A stretch of DNA of 64,000 nt from Peribacillus frigoritolerans (GCF_040250305.1 NZ_CP158190.1:3504001-3568000); one strand, 5' to 3'. Positions 47,046 through 56,236 are shown, counted from the first letter of the stretch. Notes: generated from the sequence alone by a model not told the origin. Numbers and translations are program-made.

Positions 47046-48323
47046 TTAGATCCAACCACGGAAGCGAGAAGCTTCAGCCATTTTTCTTACGCCAATCATA
47101 TAGGCAGCAAGGCGCATATCTACACGTCTTGATTGTGCAAGTTCATAAATGTTATTAAAGGATTTCACAAGGATTTTTTCCAGCTTTTCGTCCACTTCTT
47201 CTTCAGACCAGTAATATCCTTGGTTATTTTGTACCCATTCGAAGTAAGAAACCGTTACACCACCAGCAGAAGCAAGGACATCAGGAACAAGAAGGATTCC
47301 GCGATCCGTCAGGATTTGTGTCGCTTCTATTGTTGTTGGTCCGTTAGCTGCCTCGACAACAATCGAAGCTTTGATATCAGCAGCATTTTCTTCAGTGATT
47401 TGGTTTTCAATTGCGGCCGGAACTAGAATATCACATTCCAATTCAAGCAGTTCTTTATTTGAAATTGTGCTTTTAAACAATTTCGTTACGGTTCCGAAAC
47501 TATCTCTCCGATCGAGAAGATAATCGATATCCAAGCCTTCAGGATCATGAAGAGCACCATATGCATCCGAAATCCCAATAACTTTAGCACCTGCATCATG
47601 CATGAATTTAGCTAAGAAACTACCGGCGTTACCAAAACCTTGAATGACGACCCGTGCCCCTTTAATATCGATGCCGCGTTTCTTGGCAGCTTCATTGATA
47701 CAAATCGTTACACCCTTGGCAGTGGCTGATTCACGACCATGGGAACCACCAAGCACTAGCGGTTTACCCGTAATGAATCCTGGCGAGTTGAATTCATCCA
47801 TACGGCTGTATTCGTCCATCATCCAAGCCATGATTTGAGAGTTTGTGAACACATCAGGTGCCGGGATATCTTTAGTCGGCCCAACGATTTGGCTAATTGC
47901 GCGAACATAGCCCCGGCTCAGCCTTTCAAGCTCACGGAATGACATATTACGAGGATCACATACGATACCGCCTTTACCCCCGCCGTATGGCAAATCAACG
48001 ATGCCGCATTTCAAACTCATCCAAATGGATAATGCCTTCACTTCACGTTCCGTTACATTAGGGTGAAAACGGATACCACCTTTTGTAGGCCCAACAGCAT
48101 CGTTATGCTGTGCACGGTAACCCGTGAAAATCTTAACCGAGCCATCATCCATGCGGACTGGTATCTTCACCGTTAATAAGCGCAATGGTTCCTTCAACAG
48201 CTCAAAAACTTCTTCCGGGTAACCCAGCTTATCCAAAGCTTTATGTATTACAGTTTGGGTAGACCTCAGTACGTCGTGTTTTTCTTCTTCATTTACATGG
48301 CTATTGCCTTTTGCCGATTCCAT
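47046..48323 (-). CDS. gudB: NAD-dependent glutamate dehydrogenase GudB
   Basis: Oxidative deamination of glutamate to 2-oxoglutarate and ammonia. 425 residues. Substrate region VDLPYGGGKGG is near 113-123 and the Rossmann GFGNAG near 225-230. It has a single TEREVKALSIWMS, without the VKA duplication that inactivates gudB in B. subtilis 168, so it should be active. ATG start behind AGGAGGT. It can consume the glutamate made by PatA, though no link in regulation is visible. Confidence 0.97.
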   Translation of the reverse strand: MESAKGNSHVNEEEKHDVLRSTQTVIHKALDKLGYPEEVFELLKEPLRLLTVKIPVRMDDGSVKIFTGYRAQHNDAVGPTKGGIRFHPNVTEREVKALSIWMSLKCGIVDLPYGGGKGGIVCDPRNMSFRELERLSRGYVRAISQIVGPTKDIPAPDVFTNSQIMAWMMDEYSRMDEFNSPGFITGKPLVLGGSHGRESATAKGVTICINEAAKKRGIDIKGARVVIQGFGNAGSFLAKFMHDAGAKVIGISDAYGALHDPEGLDIDYLLDRRDSFGTVTKLFKSTISNKELLELECDILVPAAIENQITEENAADIKASIVVEAANGPTTIEATQILTDRGILLVPDVLASAGGVTVSYFEWVQNNQGYYWSEEEVDEKLEKILVKSFNNIYELAQSRRVDMRLAAYMIGVRKMAEASRFRGWI

Positions 48324-48393
48324 TAAAGTACCTCCTAGAAAATCTCATCCATATATAAAATCTATAATGTACAAATAGTCCTCTTCATGTGCT

Positions 48394-48421
48394 AGTATAC
48401 ACCTTCGTTACAGATATGCAA
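48394..48421 (-). promoter_or_regulatory. Sigma-A promoter of gudB
   Basis: On the minus strand TTGCAT (48421-48416), a 16-bp spacer and TATACT (48399-48394), about 70 bases before gudB. Confidence 0.6.
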
Positions 48422-48527
48422 GAGTAAAAATGGGAATTTAAAAGTTAGAAATATTCTAAAAATGAAAACGTTATCATATCAACTGTTTTCATACACTTTA
48501 ACCGTATATCTTCTTCGGCCGAGAGTT

Positions 48528-48580
48528 GAGACAAATAAGGCAAACCGCATTGTTTTTTCCTAATGTGGCCGCCTTGTCTC
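48528..48580. repeat. Long imperfect inverted repeat after mecB
   Basis: GAGACAA-ATA-AGGC...CCGCATT pairs with AATGTGG...GCCTTGTCTC around a T-rich loop. It begins 13 bases past the mecB stop. No T tract follows on the minus strand, so terminator function is unsure. Confidence 0.45.
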
Positions 48581-48592
48581 ATTCGTTTTACA

Positions 48593-49168
48593 TCAACTGA
48601 AGTGTGTGAGCAAAACATGTATCGCTTCATTTTCGATTATACATGTTCCGTATTCATTGATGCGGCAGAGTGTCAATGTAGATGCATGGCCATACTCAGC
48701 CGCTAAAGATATGACCGTGTCATAGGTGGTGTCTTTAACATTTTCGATAAGTAAATAGTATCTTCCCTCAAAATGATAAAGAGTACTTTTAAGCAAACCT
48801 TGAAAAGATAATCTATGAGATAATTGGACGATATCTTCAAAGTCATTGAAAACATACAGAATATGGGGGAAGTCATCAATTTTCACTTGTAAATCCAAGT
48901 ACTCCTCTTCATCTGTCAATAATTCCTCTTCGTCCTTTGTCACAATGATTATCAATCCTTGAGCAGGCAAGGAGAAAATTTCAATTGCAATGGAGCCACT
49001 CATTTTAAAGCTGAGTTCTTCGCATGCTTCTTCGACCATATCCTGAAATAGCTTGTGGACCTTTAAGGAATTCCCTAAAATATCTTCTTTGGTAATGCCT
49101 CTATCAATTAAATCATCAAGGGTCAAAAAAATCTTGATTTTATTATTAGTTAATCGCTCCAGCTTCAT
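48593..49168 (-). CDS. mecB: MecA-family adaptor protein (MecB/YpbH)
   Basis: ClpCP adaptor of the MecA family. The N-terminal domain MKLERLTNNKIKIFLTLDDLIDRGI recognises targets. An acidic linker (about 85-105, KDEEELLTDEEEYLD) precedes the C-terminal ClpC-binding domain. 191 residues. ATG 49168 behind AGGGGGC; the frame opening at 49198 is upstream noise. By position next to gudB and ypbG it is the YpbH/MecB paralogue rather than competence MecA. Confidence 0.9.
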   Translation of the reverse strand: MKLERLTNNKIKIFLTLDDLIDRGITKEDILGNSLKVHKLFQDMVEEACEELSFKMSGSIAIEIFSLPAQGLIIIVTKDEEELLTDEEEYLDLQVKIDDFPHILYVFNDFEDIVQLSHRLSFQGLLKSTLYHFEGRYYLLIENVKDTTYDTVISLAAEYGHASTLTLCRINEYGTCIIENEAIHVLLTHFS

Positions 49169-49235
49169 AAAAAAATGCCCCCTGGTTACCATCTTCATAC
49201 ATCATATGAAGCCTTGGTCGCAGGGTGCATATCCA

Positions 49236-50129
49236 TTATTTCACCAGCCATTCCTCCCATTTAGATTGCGTGTCCCCCATTAAAACTTCGCTGAAGGCCG
49301 TACGGTTTTCTTCGGAAATAAGGCTCAGCGCCGCGCCGCCAAGACCCACCTTCAACTCCGGGAAATCCTTTATTAACGCTTCAACCAGCATGAATGTTCC
49401 ATCAAGATTCTCTTTCAGTGAACATGACATGAATAGGTATGAGGGCTTTATGATGTTTAAAACGGTGAAAAGGTCCTTATCAGCAATGGATTCACCTAAA
49501 TAAATGGTTTCATACCCTTTCCGCTTCAAAAAAATGGTGAAGACCAACAGTCCAAATTCATGTTTTTCACCGGGAGCACAAACGGTAAGGGCTTTCGGAA
49601 GGAAACCATTAGTCGGAATCGCATGCATGACTGAACTGATCCTGGATTTTAGGATGTTCGACGCAAAGTGTTCATGAGCGGAAGTAATTTCTCCCCTTTC
49701 CCACTTATCCCCTATCTGAACCAATATTGAACCGAGTATTTCAACTATGGTTTGTTCGATTGTATACATACTGAATGCTTGGCTTATCAGCATATGGGCT
49801 TTATTTTCATTGAAATTTAATAGAGCTTCGATCAATTCATCCGATAACTTAACCGTTTGTTCATCCTTACGGTTCGTTTCAGGAACTCCAATCGCTTTAG
49901 TGCCAGTACTTTCGAGAAGTGAAACGGCTTGGCTTATTGTAAAACCTTGCTCTGTTTTATTGATGAGCCACTTAAGGATTTGCAGATGTTTTTCTGTATA
50001 AAGCCGGTGCCCTGATTCATTCCTGACAGGCTCGATAAATTTATAGCGCCTTTCCCATGCCCTTAGGGTTCCCGGCTGAATGTCCAGCAGTTTTGAAACT
50101 GCCTTTATATTATATTTACCTTCTTGCAT
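49236..50129 (-). CDS. MerR-type regulator with CarH/LitR-like cobalamin (light-sensing) domain
   Basis: 297 residues. N-terminal MerR helix-turn-helix (1-75, LDIQPGTLRAWERRYKFIEP), a four-helix bundle (about 95-165) and a C-terminal B12-binding Rossmann domain (about 178-297). All residues that define the adenosylcobalamin photoreceptor CarH/LitR are here: Trp143, Glu153-His154 (Wx9EH) and the lower axial His190 in GEKHEFG. It has its own strong promoter. CarH-type proteins repress in the dark and are released by light; that behaviour here is inferred. No carotenoid gene is adjacent. Confidence 0.87.
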   Translation of the reverse strand: MQEGKYNIKAVSKLLDIQPGTLRAWERRYKFIEPVRNESGHRLYTEKHLQILKWLINKTEQGFTISQAVSLLESTGTKAIGVPETNRKDEQTVKLSDELIEALLNFNENKAHMLISQAFSMYTIEQTIVEILGSILVQIGDKWERGEITSAHEHFASNILKSRISSVMHAIPTNGFLPKALTVCAPGEKHEFGLLVFTIFLKRKGYETIYLGESIADKDLFTVLNIIKPSYLFMSCSLKENLDGTFMLVEALIKDFPELKVGLGGAALSLISEENRTAFSEVLMGDTQSKWEEWLVK

Positions 50130-50171
50130 GGTTTTACAAGGCCTCCAATAACTGTACGATCATTTGTTGAA

Positions 50172-50200
50172 ATTATAGTGGATTTTTCAAAGTCTGTAAA
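50172..50200 (-). promoter_or_regulatory. Sigma-A promoter of the CarH-like regulator
   Basis: On the minus strand TTTACA (50200-50195), 17-bp spacer, perfect TATAAT (50177-50172), about 43 bases before the gene. A CarH-type repressor would commonly bind its own promoter; no clear operator was fixed. Confidence 0.75.
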
Positions 50201-50227
50201 ATCCCGATATGCTCGTCTAAAAGCAGC

Positions 50228-51043
50228 CTAATAGGTTTTTTCCACCGCTTCGCCTATTTCAGTGTCCGTCCCCCTTTTCAGGGTGAACAGGTGCGTTTCC
50301 GGCTTAGCCTCAAGCCTTAAAGGCACTGCGCTTGTCCCATAGCCATTACTCGTCATATATAAGCAATCCCCCTCTTTTTTAATGCTGCCGATCTGATAGG
50401 GCCCGAATCCGAATATGCGAATCTGCCCGCCATGGGTGTGACCTGACAGGACAAAACGAATATGGTGTTCCGGAGTCAACTGATTTTTGACCAATGGATT
50501 ATGGCTCACCAAAATCCGAAAACCTTCATTCCCGCAATCCGACAGTGCAAGGTCAAGCCTATCACGTTCTTCCGATATATCATCAATGCCCAAAAGAGCT
50601 ATTTTACTGCCATTTTGAGACTCAAAGGAAACAGCTGTATTATCAAGGATTTTCACACCATGTTTCAGAAGAGTCGCATCCAGTTCATGGAAGTCTCCTT
50701 CATAATCATTATTTCCCCAAACAAAATAAAGGGGGCCAAGTTCTTTTAGTTTCAATATATTTTTTTCCACACGTTCTAAGGGAACCCCGCTTTCCCTAAT
50801 GTCACCGCCGATTATCACCAAGTCTGCCTTGTCACGAACTTCCTCAATTAATTTATCCGCAACAATCCGTCGATGAAGATCGGAAATGAAAAAAATCCGA
50901 ACATCGCCAAAGCCTTCTGGAAAGTCTTTGAAATATAAGTCTTGAAAAATCACCCTATCTTGCATAGCCGTACGCCACATGTAAATGACCGTGGCAAATG
51001 ACAGCAGAATGATGACTAAAAATAATCCAGATAACCAATACAT
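50228..51043 (-). CDS. ypbG: Metallophosphoesterase YpbG
   Basis: Calcineurin-like phosphoesterase anchored by one N-terminal transmembrane helix (about 2-22). Metal motifs in order: SDLHRR, GGDIRESG, WGNNDYEGD, VSHNPL and SGHTHGGQ. 271 residues. Located between the MerR gene and ypbF, as YpbG in B. subtilis. Substrate unknown. Confidence 0.9.
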   Translation of the reverse strand: MYWLSGLFLVIILLSFATVIYMWRTAMQDRVIFQDLYFKDFPEGFGDVRIFFISDLHRRIVADKLIEEVRDKADLVIIGGDIRESGVPLERVEKNILKLKELGPLYFVWGNNDYEGDFHELDATLLKHGVKILDNTAVSFESQNGSKIALLGIDDISEERDRLDLALSDCGNEGFRILVSHNPLVKNQLTPEHHIRFVLSGHTHGGQIRIFGFGPYQIGSIKKEGDCLYMTSNGYGTSAVPLRLEAKPETHLFTLKRGTDTEIGEAVEKTY

Positions 51044-51138
51044 CTTAGTTAAACCTTCTTTCCATCCTTATCCCAAACGTACTTTCATATAACCATAAAA
51101 CCAAATTACCCGCAATTAAATATGATTTAACGCGCCCA

Positions 51139-51597
51139 TCATTTATTTTCATGATATAAGTTAATATCATAATTCTTCTTCATCATTTCAAAAACCTTGT
51201 GGCGATTTTTCCATTCTTCCTCTTTTTCCCATAATTGCTTACTTTTATTAATGATTTCACAGCGTAGCAGTTGAAACTCCTTCTCAGCTTTATCAAGCTT
51301 TTTTTTAATTAAAACCATATATCCGTATAGGCCAATTGCTGCCGCCAAAAAAAGGAAATGGCTAAAATGATCGACGAAAACACTAAACATACTGAAAAAG
51401 GAATAGGAATAAGGTACAACGATATATAAATAAAGATAAATCATAAAAAGGGCAGCAACAATCATGGTTGCCCATAAGCTTTGCAGGTGCTTCTTTTTAA
51501 GTGCCTCGAATTTTTTCTTTCGATCCACGACATTCTGCAGCATTTGTTTTGTTGCTTGATCCGTTTTCTCATCCAATAAAATGATTGTCGATTCCAT
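51139..51597 (-). CDS. ypbF: YpbF family membrane protein (DUF2663)
   Basis: 152 residues with two transmembrane helices (about 45-65 and 80-100) flanked by charged helical, possibly coiled-coil, segments. ATG behind GGGGG. Position between ypbG and ypbE identifies it as YpbF. Function unknown. Confidence 0.8.
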   Translation of the reverse strand: MESTIILLDEKTDQATKQMLQNVVDRKKKFEALKKKHLQSLWATMIVAALFMIYLYLYIVVPYSYSFFSMFSVFVDHFSHFLFLAAAIGLYGYMVLIKKKLDKAEKEFQLLRCEIINKSKQLWEKEEEWKNRHKVFEMMKKNYDINLYHENK

Positions 51598-51703
51598 CGC
51601 ATTTCCCCCTCTACTCTTTCAAATCATGATATGAAAGAATAGAGGAAAAAATGATTAAGTACCTGTCACGTTTGGCTTCATACCGGGCCATGTCAAGCAA
51701 TTT

Positions 51704-51732
51704 TAAAAACACCCTGCCTATAAAGACAGAGT
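51704..51732 (-). terminator. Intrinsic terminator after ypbE
   Basis: On the minus strand CACTCTG pairs with CAGGGTG (one G-T), followed by TTTTT, 8 bases past the ypbE stop. Confidence 0.65.
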
Positions 51733-51739
51733 GCCATCG

Positions 51740-52534
51740 TTATTTCTTGATCGGAATTTTCAATACTTGACCTTTGGAAATTTCATTGCCATTCAGCCCA
51801 TTCCACTCCTTGATCAGAGCAATCCCTTCCTGGGATTTGTAGTAGTTCATGGAAATGCGAAATAATGTTTCTTGACCTTGAACAGTATGTAAGACAACTT
51901 TGTATCCCTCTTTATCCGTTTTCGCGGCTTGAACATTTTCGGCAGATTTTTTCTTATCTGCTGCTGCCTTTTTTGCTTTTTCGTCAGCTATTTGCTGTGC
52001 TTTGGCTTTTTCTTCAGCCTCTTGCTCCGCTTTGGCCTTTTCCTCAGCTTCTTGCTTTGCTCTTGCTTTTTCCTCAGCTTCTTGCTCCGCTTTGGCCTTT
52101 TCTTCAGCTTCTTGCTTCGCTTTGGCCTTTTCTTCAGCTTCTTGCTTCGCTTTGGCTTTAGTCTCTGCTTCTTCTTTTTCCTTCTCCTCGTCAGCCTTTG
52201 CCGACTCTTTTCCCTTTAAATCTTCTGCCGTTGCTGTAGTAGGAATCGATTCTTTATCTTCCTCTTTTAAGACGACTTGGTCATTTTTCGTAACAGGTAC
52301 AGGCCTATCCTGCAGATATGTATAAAGGGTATAAAATCCAATTGGAAGCAAAATAAAAAATAACGCTAATAATTGTATCATTGGGAACTTAATCTTCGCT
52401 TTACTTTTTTTCTTTTTATTCTGGTGGACTTTGCTGCGCTTGGGCAATGATGATTTAGCCTTCTGACGTTCAATTCGCGAACGAAGTTCACCAGCCTGAT
52501 CATTTTCTTTTTCATTCTTTTGTACCCGGCTCAT
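51740..52534 (-). CDS. ypbE: LysM-domain membrane protein YpbE with Ala/Glu/Lys coiled-coil repeats
   Basis: 264 residues. A basic cytosolic N-terminus (about 1-48) leads to one transmembrane helix (about 49-70). An extracytoplasmic rod of imperfect ten-residue repeats (KAKAxQEAEE, about 125-195) follows, then a C-terminal LysM domain (about 210-262, ETLFRISMNYYKSQEGIALIKEWNGL) that should bind peptidoglycan. RBS GGGGGTGA. Its start overlaps the end of ypbD by 23 bases. Physiological role unknown. Confidence 0.88.
   Translation of the reverse strand: MSRVQKNEKENDQAGELRSRIERQKAKSSLPKRSKVHQNKKKKSKAKIKFPMIQLLALFFILLPIGFYTLYTYLQDRPVPVTKNDQVVLKEEDKESIPTTATAEDLKGKESAKADEEKEKEEAETKAKAKQEAEEKAKAKQEAEEKAKAEQEAEEKARAKQEAEEKAKAEQEAEEKAKAQQIADEKAKKAAADKKKSAENVQAAKTDKEGYKVVLHTVQGQETLFRISMNYYKSQEGIALIKEWNGLNGNEISKGQVLKIPIKK
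51999..52175. repeat. 30-bp tandem repeat inside ypbE
   Basis: Five full 30-base units (51999-52028, 52029-52058, 52059-52088, 52089-52118, 52119-52148) and a partial sixth encode the ten-residue KAKAxQEAEE repeat. Units differ at only a few positions, so copy number may vary between strains. Confidence 0.85.
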
Positions 52535-53144
52535 TCAAGTCACCCCCTTTCTTGCTCAACCCTCTTTGCTTTTTGTTCCTGATTAAAATACCAAGGATAA
52601 AGTCAATCAAAAAGTGGGCCGTAATCGTCACGATGATATTATTAGTCATTTCAAATAGAAAACCGATAAAGAAGCTCAAAACCAAAACATTTAAAAATAA
52701 AAACCAATTAAAAAGGTAACGATAATGAACGGCTGCAAAAATGAGGCTCGTAAGAAGCAAACCAAAATGTGTTTGCAGCACTCCACGGAATAATAATTCT
52801 TCGCTTATCGCTACCACTAAAGCTACGACAAAAATCATCGGGTATGACAAATTACTGAAAATGCGTTCGTTAATACCACCATCATCCTGATAGGAAGAGG
52901 GTGTCACTTTCATAAGCAATAAGTCTAATAGCACGACAATGACTCCTGCGGGAATTCCAATCAGCAAAATGTTCAGGTCATCATAGATAAATAAGTCGAA
53001 AAAGGCAGAACGGTCTTTAAATAAAATAATACCTAAAAAGATGGCTAACGTTAAGAGAATAATTTGTGTAAGAAACAAATTATATAGCAACTGTTTATCT
53101 GTAAGTTGTTTAATCATTTCAGCTTGCTTATTTTTCATTGCCAT
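52512..53144 (-). CDS. ypbD: CPBP-family (Abi) membrane protease YpbD
   Basis: CAAX-type intramembrane protease (CPBP family) with about six to seven membrane helices. The EELLFRG motif supplies the glutamates (about 115-121). Later helices carry the FAAVHYRYL-type histidine and the TITAHFLIDF-type histidine. About 210 residues; the first and third codons are both ATG and the third (53138) is better spaced from GAAGG. Overlaps recQ by 17 bases. Substrate unknown. Confidence 0.88.
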   Translation of the reverse strand: MAMKNKQAEMIKQLTDKQLLYNLFLTQIILLTLAIFLGIILFKDRSAFFDLFIYDDLNILLIGIPAGVIVVLLDLLLMKVTPSSYQDDGGINERIFSNLSYPMIFVVALVVAISEELLFRGVLQTHFGLLLTSLIFAAVHYRYLFNWFLFLNVLVLSFFIGFLFEMTNNIIVTITAHFLIDFILGILIRNKKQRGLSKKGGDLNEPGTKE

Positions 53145-54636
53145 TTTCCTTCTTTAATAAGATATAAGCCAATTCCTTTTTCCACGAGGAAAAGGAATTA
53201 ACCGGATCCACCTTGACTTCCGGCCATACATCAACCATTTTTTCGGTATCCATCCCGCAAATATCACAGCAGATGGGATTCACTTCCCGATGCTCTTCTC
53301 CAAAGTAGTCCAGTATTCCTAAACGTCGACATTCCGGTGCATAGATCCAGTGCAGGAATTTATGCAGTTTTTCTTGATTCCTGGATTTCCTCTTTTGACA
53401 ATACTCTTTCATCTCAGCCACTTGATTCTGGTTATTGCCCGTAATAAACTGGGTAAAAAAACGCAGCTGGACTTCGTTTAACGAAAAGGATTGAGATAGC
53501 TGTTCTTTTTCTGAGAGGGTCAAATTCCCCGGCATCTTTTGTGATGCATTAAGGAAAGAACATACACCATCGATTTGCGAATCCGAAGGCAACTGTTGCT
53601 CCATCAAATGCAGCGGAAGCCCTTCATCCCCTTCGCTATATAATAAGACAGCCACACTTTGCTTCCGATCCCGTCCCGCCCTGCCTATCTCTTGAAGATA
53701 TGATTCCATCGTCGATGGGATATGAAAATGGATAACATATCTGACATCGGATTTATTCACACCCATTCCAAAAGCACTTGTTGCACATATAATCTTTAAC
53801 TGGCCGGAAATGAATTGCTGCTGAATGAGCAACCTTTGTTCCTGTTCCATTCCACCGTGATAATAATTGACACTATCGATCCCGTTTTCCTGTAAAAACC
53901 CTGTGACATATTCTGCCACTTTTTTAGAGGAAAAATAAATAATCCCGCTTCCGGTAAATTTCCTGACAAGCTCCAGCACACGTGCTAGCTTCTCATCGTA
54001 GCTGAACATTCGCTCGACAATAATTGCAATATTTTCCCGATCAACAGAAGAGACCGTTTCATTGACCGGCTCAATATTGAGTTTACCAACGATGTCCCTC
54101 CGGACCTCATCGGTTGCAGTTGCTGTCAGGGCAAGAGTCAACGGATTGCTCAATTCACGCCTCACTTCTCCTAAATTCAAATAATCCGGACGGAAATCAT
54201 ACCCCCATTGTGAGATGCAGTGTGCTTCATCTATGACGAACAAGCCTATATCTATGGATTTCAAGGATTTTATCACACCATCCAAGCTTAGCATTTCAGG
54301 AGATAAAAAGATAAAACGATAACTATGCAACCGGTCGAAAGCTTTCCTTTTTTGATTTAATGTCAAAAAAGAGTTGAGGGTCAATACACTTTTTTCGCCA
54401 CTCATCTTCAGTTGATCTGCCTGATCCTGCATTAATGATAATAACGGGGAGACAATTAGGACAGTCTTATTAAAAAGATAAGCCGGCAGCTGGTAACATA
54501 ATGATTTACCTGATCCGGTCGGTAGCATCGCTAAGGTATGATTGCCGGACATCAATGATTCAACCACTTCCTTTTGTCCAGGACGGAATTCATCAAAACC
54601 GAATTTTTCTTTGAGGACTCGTTCTATATTCATCAT
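53128..54636 (-). CDS. recQ: RecQ-family ATP-dependent DNA helicase
   Basis: 3'-to-5' SF2 helicase of the RecQ family (RecS in B. subtilis). About 500 residues, with helicase domains and a zinc-binding C-terminus, but no HRDC domain. Walker A LPTGSGKS is near 38-45 and the DEAH box FVIDEAHCISQWGYDFR near 131-147. The arginine-finger motif QEIGRAGRD is near 318-326. The zinc cysteines appear as C...CCDIC near 455-465. The upstream ypbB stop overlaps the start (TGATG), so translation is coupled. Confidence 0.94.
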   Translation of the reverse strand: MMNIERVLKEKFGFDEFRPGQKEVVESLMSGNHTLAMLPTGSGKSLCYQLPAYLFNKTVLIVSPLLSLMQDQADQLKMSGEKSVLTLNSFLTLNQKRKAFDRLHSYRFIFLSPEMLSLDGVIKSLKSIDIGLFVIDEAHCISQWGYDFRPDYLNLGEVRRELSNPLTLALTATATDEVRRDIVGKLNIEPVNETVSSVDRENIAIIVERMFSYDEKLARVLELVRKFTGSGIIYFSSKKVAEYVTGFLQENGIDSVNYYHGGMEQEQRLLIQQQFISGQLKIICATSAFGMGVNKSDVRYVIHFHIPSTMESYLQEIGRAGRDRKQSVAVLLYSEGDEGLPLHLMEQQLPSDSQIDGVCSFLNASQKMPGNLTLSEKEQLSQSFSLNEVQLRFFTQFITGNNQNQVAEMKEYCQKRKSRNQEKLHKFLHWIYAPECRRLGILDYFGEEHREVNPICCDICGMDTEKMVDVWPEVKVDPVNSFSSWKKELAYILLKKENGNEK

Positions 54637-55706
54637 CACTCACCTATTTTCGCAAGTACAAGTCTTATTTGGAAAAAGCTTATCTGTTTATTATCGACCA
54701 TCTGCTTGATTGCTTTAAGCTTTTTCGTTCCAAGTTCCTTAATTGCTTCAGCAATTTTCCGCTCATCCTCGATAGTCACATAATCTGAAATCGGAAAACT
54801 CTTGTCCGATAAGACAATTTCTACGAGGTGATCTTCGATGGTGTTGACTTTCAATCTGCGGATTTCAGCTATTTCACCCAGACTTTTCCCTTCCTGGATG
54901 TATCGTAAAGTAGTCTTTGTAGATTGTGTCAAATGAGGATTTCCACTACTTTTCCAATCATTTGTTAATGTGGACAAGAGAGGGTAATCCTTTCCCGTTT
55001 CCATTTCAGCAAGCATTTGATGCAATGAGTCAAGGAAAGTAAAGCGAACATACTCTTCTTCTACGTCTTTCCTTTTTGCAATCTGTTCAAAGGTAAGTCC
55101 AATCCTGTTAATCCCGGTTATTTTCAAAATGAAAATGTCTCGTTTCATATCACTTTGACTTTCTAAAAGGGATATCAATTCATCATATAGGTGTTGGGCA
55201 ATCAACGCTCGATCCTGACGATTGGCATGTAAAAATTCCTTTACGAAGAATTGGATTTTAGGATTTCTTTGTATCGGATAAAAACGTCTTTCATTGTGGA
55301 CAATATGGGATATGGTTTGAATGAGTAAGTTTAACCTTCCCCAGAAAACCGGGGTGATATTGTGATACTTCCAACCATTTATATACGCCGGAAAAGGATT
55401 ATTTTTAAAGTAATCGACTAATATTCCCTCTCCTTGCATACTAATTTCATATGCATCTGGTTTATCCGTTAAATTAATCAAGTCATGTTTAAGTAAATGT
55501 TCAATGTTTTGATTTAATTGCTGACGGGTAAATCGAGGTATTGTCCCAAAAATATCCGTTAGCCCGAATAAATGGGCATCCTGGATTGTTTGTGACGATT
55601 TCTTCCCCTGCAGCATATGGTATATAGCATAAATGGAGCGTTCGCCTTGAAATTTTTTTATCGCATATAGAATGATGGCCTGTAGATAATTATTCATGGG
55701 ACTCAC
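54636..55706 (-). CDS. ypbB: Helix-turn-helix protein YpbB
   Basis: 356-residue cytosolic protein that precedes and overlaps recQ. Its C-terminal part (about 265-300, STKTTLRYIQEGKSLGEIAEIRRLKVNTIEDHL) is the RQC-like helix-turn-helix found in RecQ helicases. A split arrangement of a helicase and a separate HTH partner is a reasonable inference. Position matches B. subtilis ypbB. Biochemical role not established. Confidence 0.85.
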   Translation of the reverse strand: MSPMNNYLQAIILYAIKKFQGERSIYAIYHMLQGKKSSQTIQDAHLFGLTDIFGTIPRFTRQQLNQNIEHLLKHDLINLTDKPDAYEISMQGEGILVDYFKNNPFPAYINGWKYHNITPVFWGRLNLLIQTISHIVHNERRFYPIQRNPKIQFFVKEFLHANRQDRALIAQHLYDELISLLESQSDMKRDIFILKITGINRIGLTFEQIAKRKDVEEEYVRFTFLDSLHQMLAEMETGKDYPLLSTLTNDWKSSGNPHLTQSTKTTLRYIQEGKSLGEIAEIRRLKVNTIEDHLVEIVLSDKSFPISDYVTIEDERKIAEAIKELGTKKLKAIKQMVDNKQISFFQIRLVLAKIGE

Positions 55707-55847
55707 ATCCTTGTTTCATTTAACCAATAAACCCATTGTAACAAATAACTGCAAAAATCGCCGTTATTATTAATGAATACAAGGGAAATTATGTGACTAA
55801 ATGACGAATCATGGAAAGAACCAAGTTAATTATTTCGATGTTTTCCG

Positions 55848-55876
55848 TTGACATTGTGCTACATGATAGTTATTAT
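55848..55876 (+). promoter_or_regulatory. Sigma-A promoter of fer
   Basis: TTGACA (55848-55853), 17-bp spacer, TATTAT (55871-55876), about 110 bases before the ferredoxin start. Both boxes are near consensus. Confidence 0.8.
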
Positions 55877-55878
55877 CA
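55864..55878. promoter_or_regulatory. Fur-box-like operator over the fer -10 region
   Basis: TGATAGTTATTATCA matches the Bacillus 7-1-7 Fur consensus TGATAATNATTATCA with a single mismatch, and covers the whole -10 box of fer. Confidence 0.6.
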
Positions 55879-55945
55879 ATACAATTTCTATTGAAAAGTT
55901 TGGCATTGGGTCTTACAATAAGAAAGAGATAATAATCTGAAATAA

Positions 55946-56236
<291 letters not shown>

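Noticed and set aside
47046..48323. Inactive gudB as in B. subtilis 168
   Set aside because: The VKA duplication is absent; the sequence is the active form.
48445..48630. 61-residue ORF downstream of mecB
   Set aside because: It overlaps the mecB C-terminus in another frame and reads through the inverted repeat; no ribosome site.
51999..52175. Possible CRISPR array
   Set aside because: The units are contiguous 30-bp coding repeats with no spacers.
51865..52325. Plus-strand Phe/Leu- and Ala/Ser-rich ORFs opposite ypbE
   Set aside because: They are antisense shadows of the 30-bp repeat; long frames arise from the repeat period.
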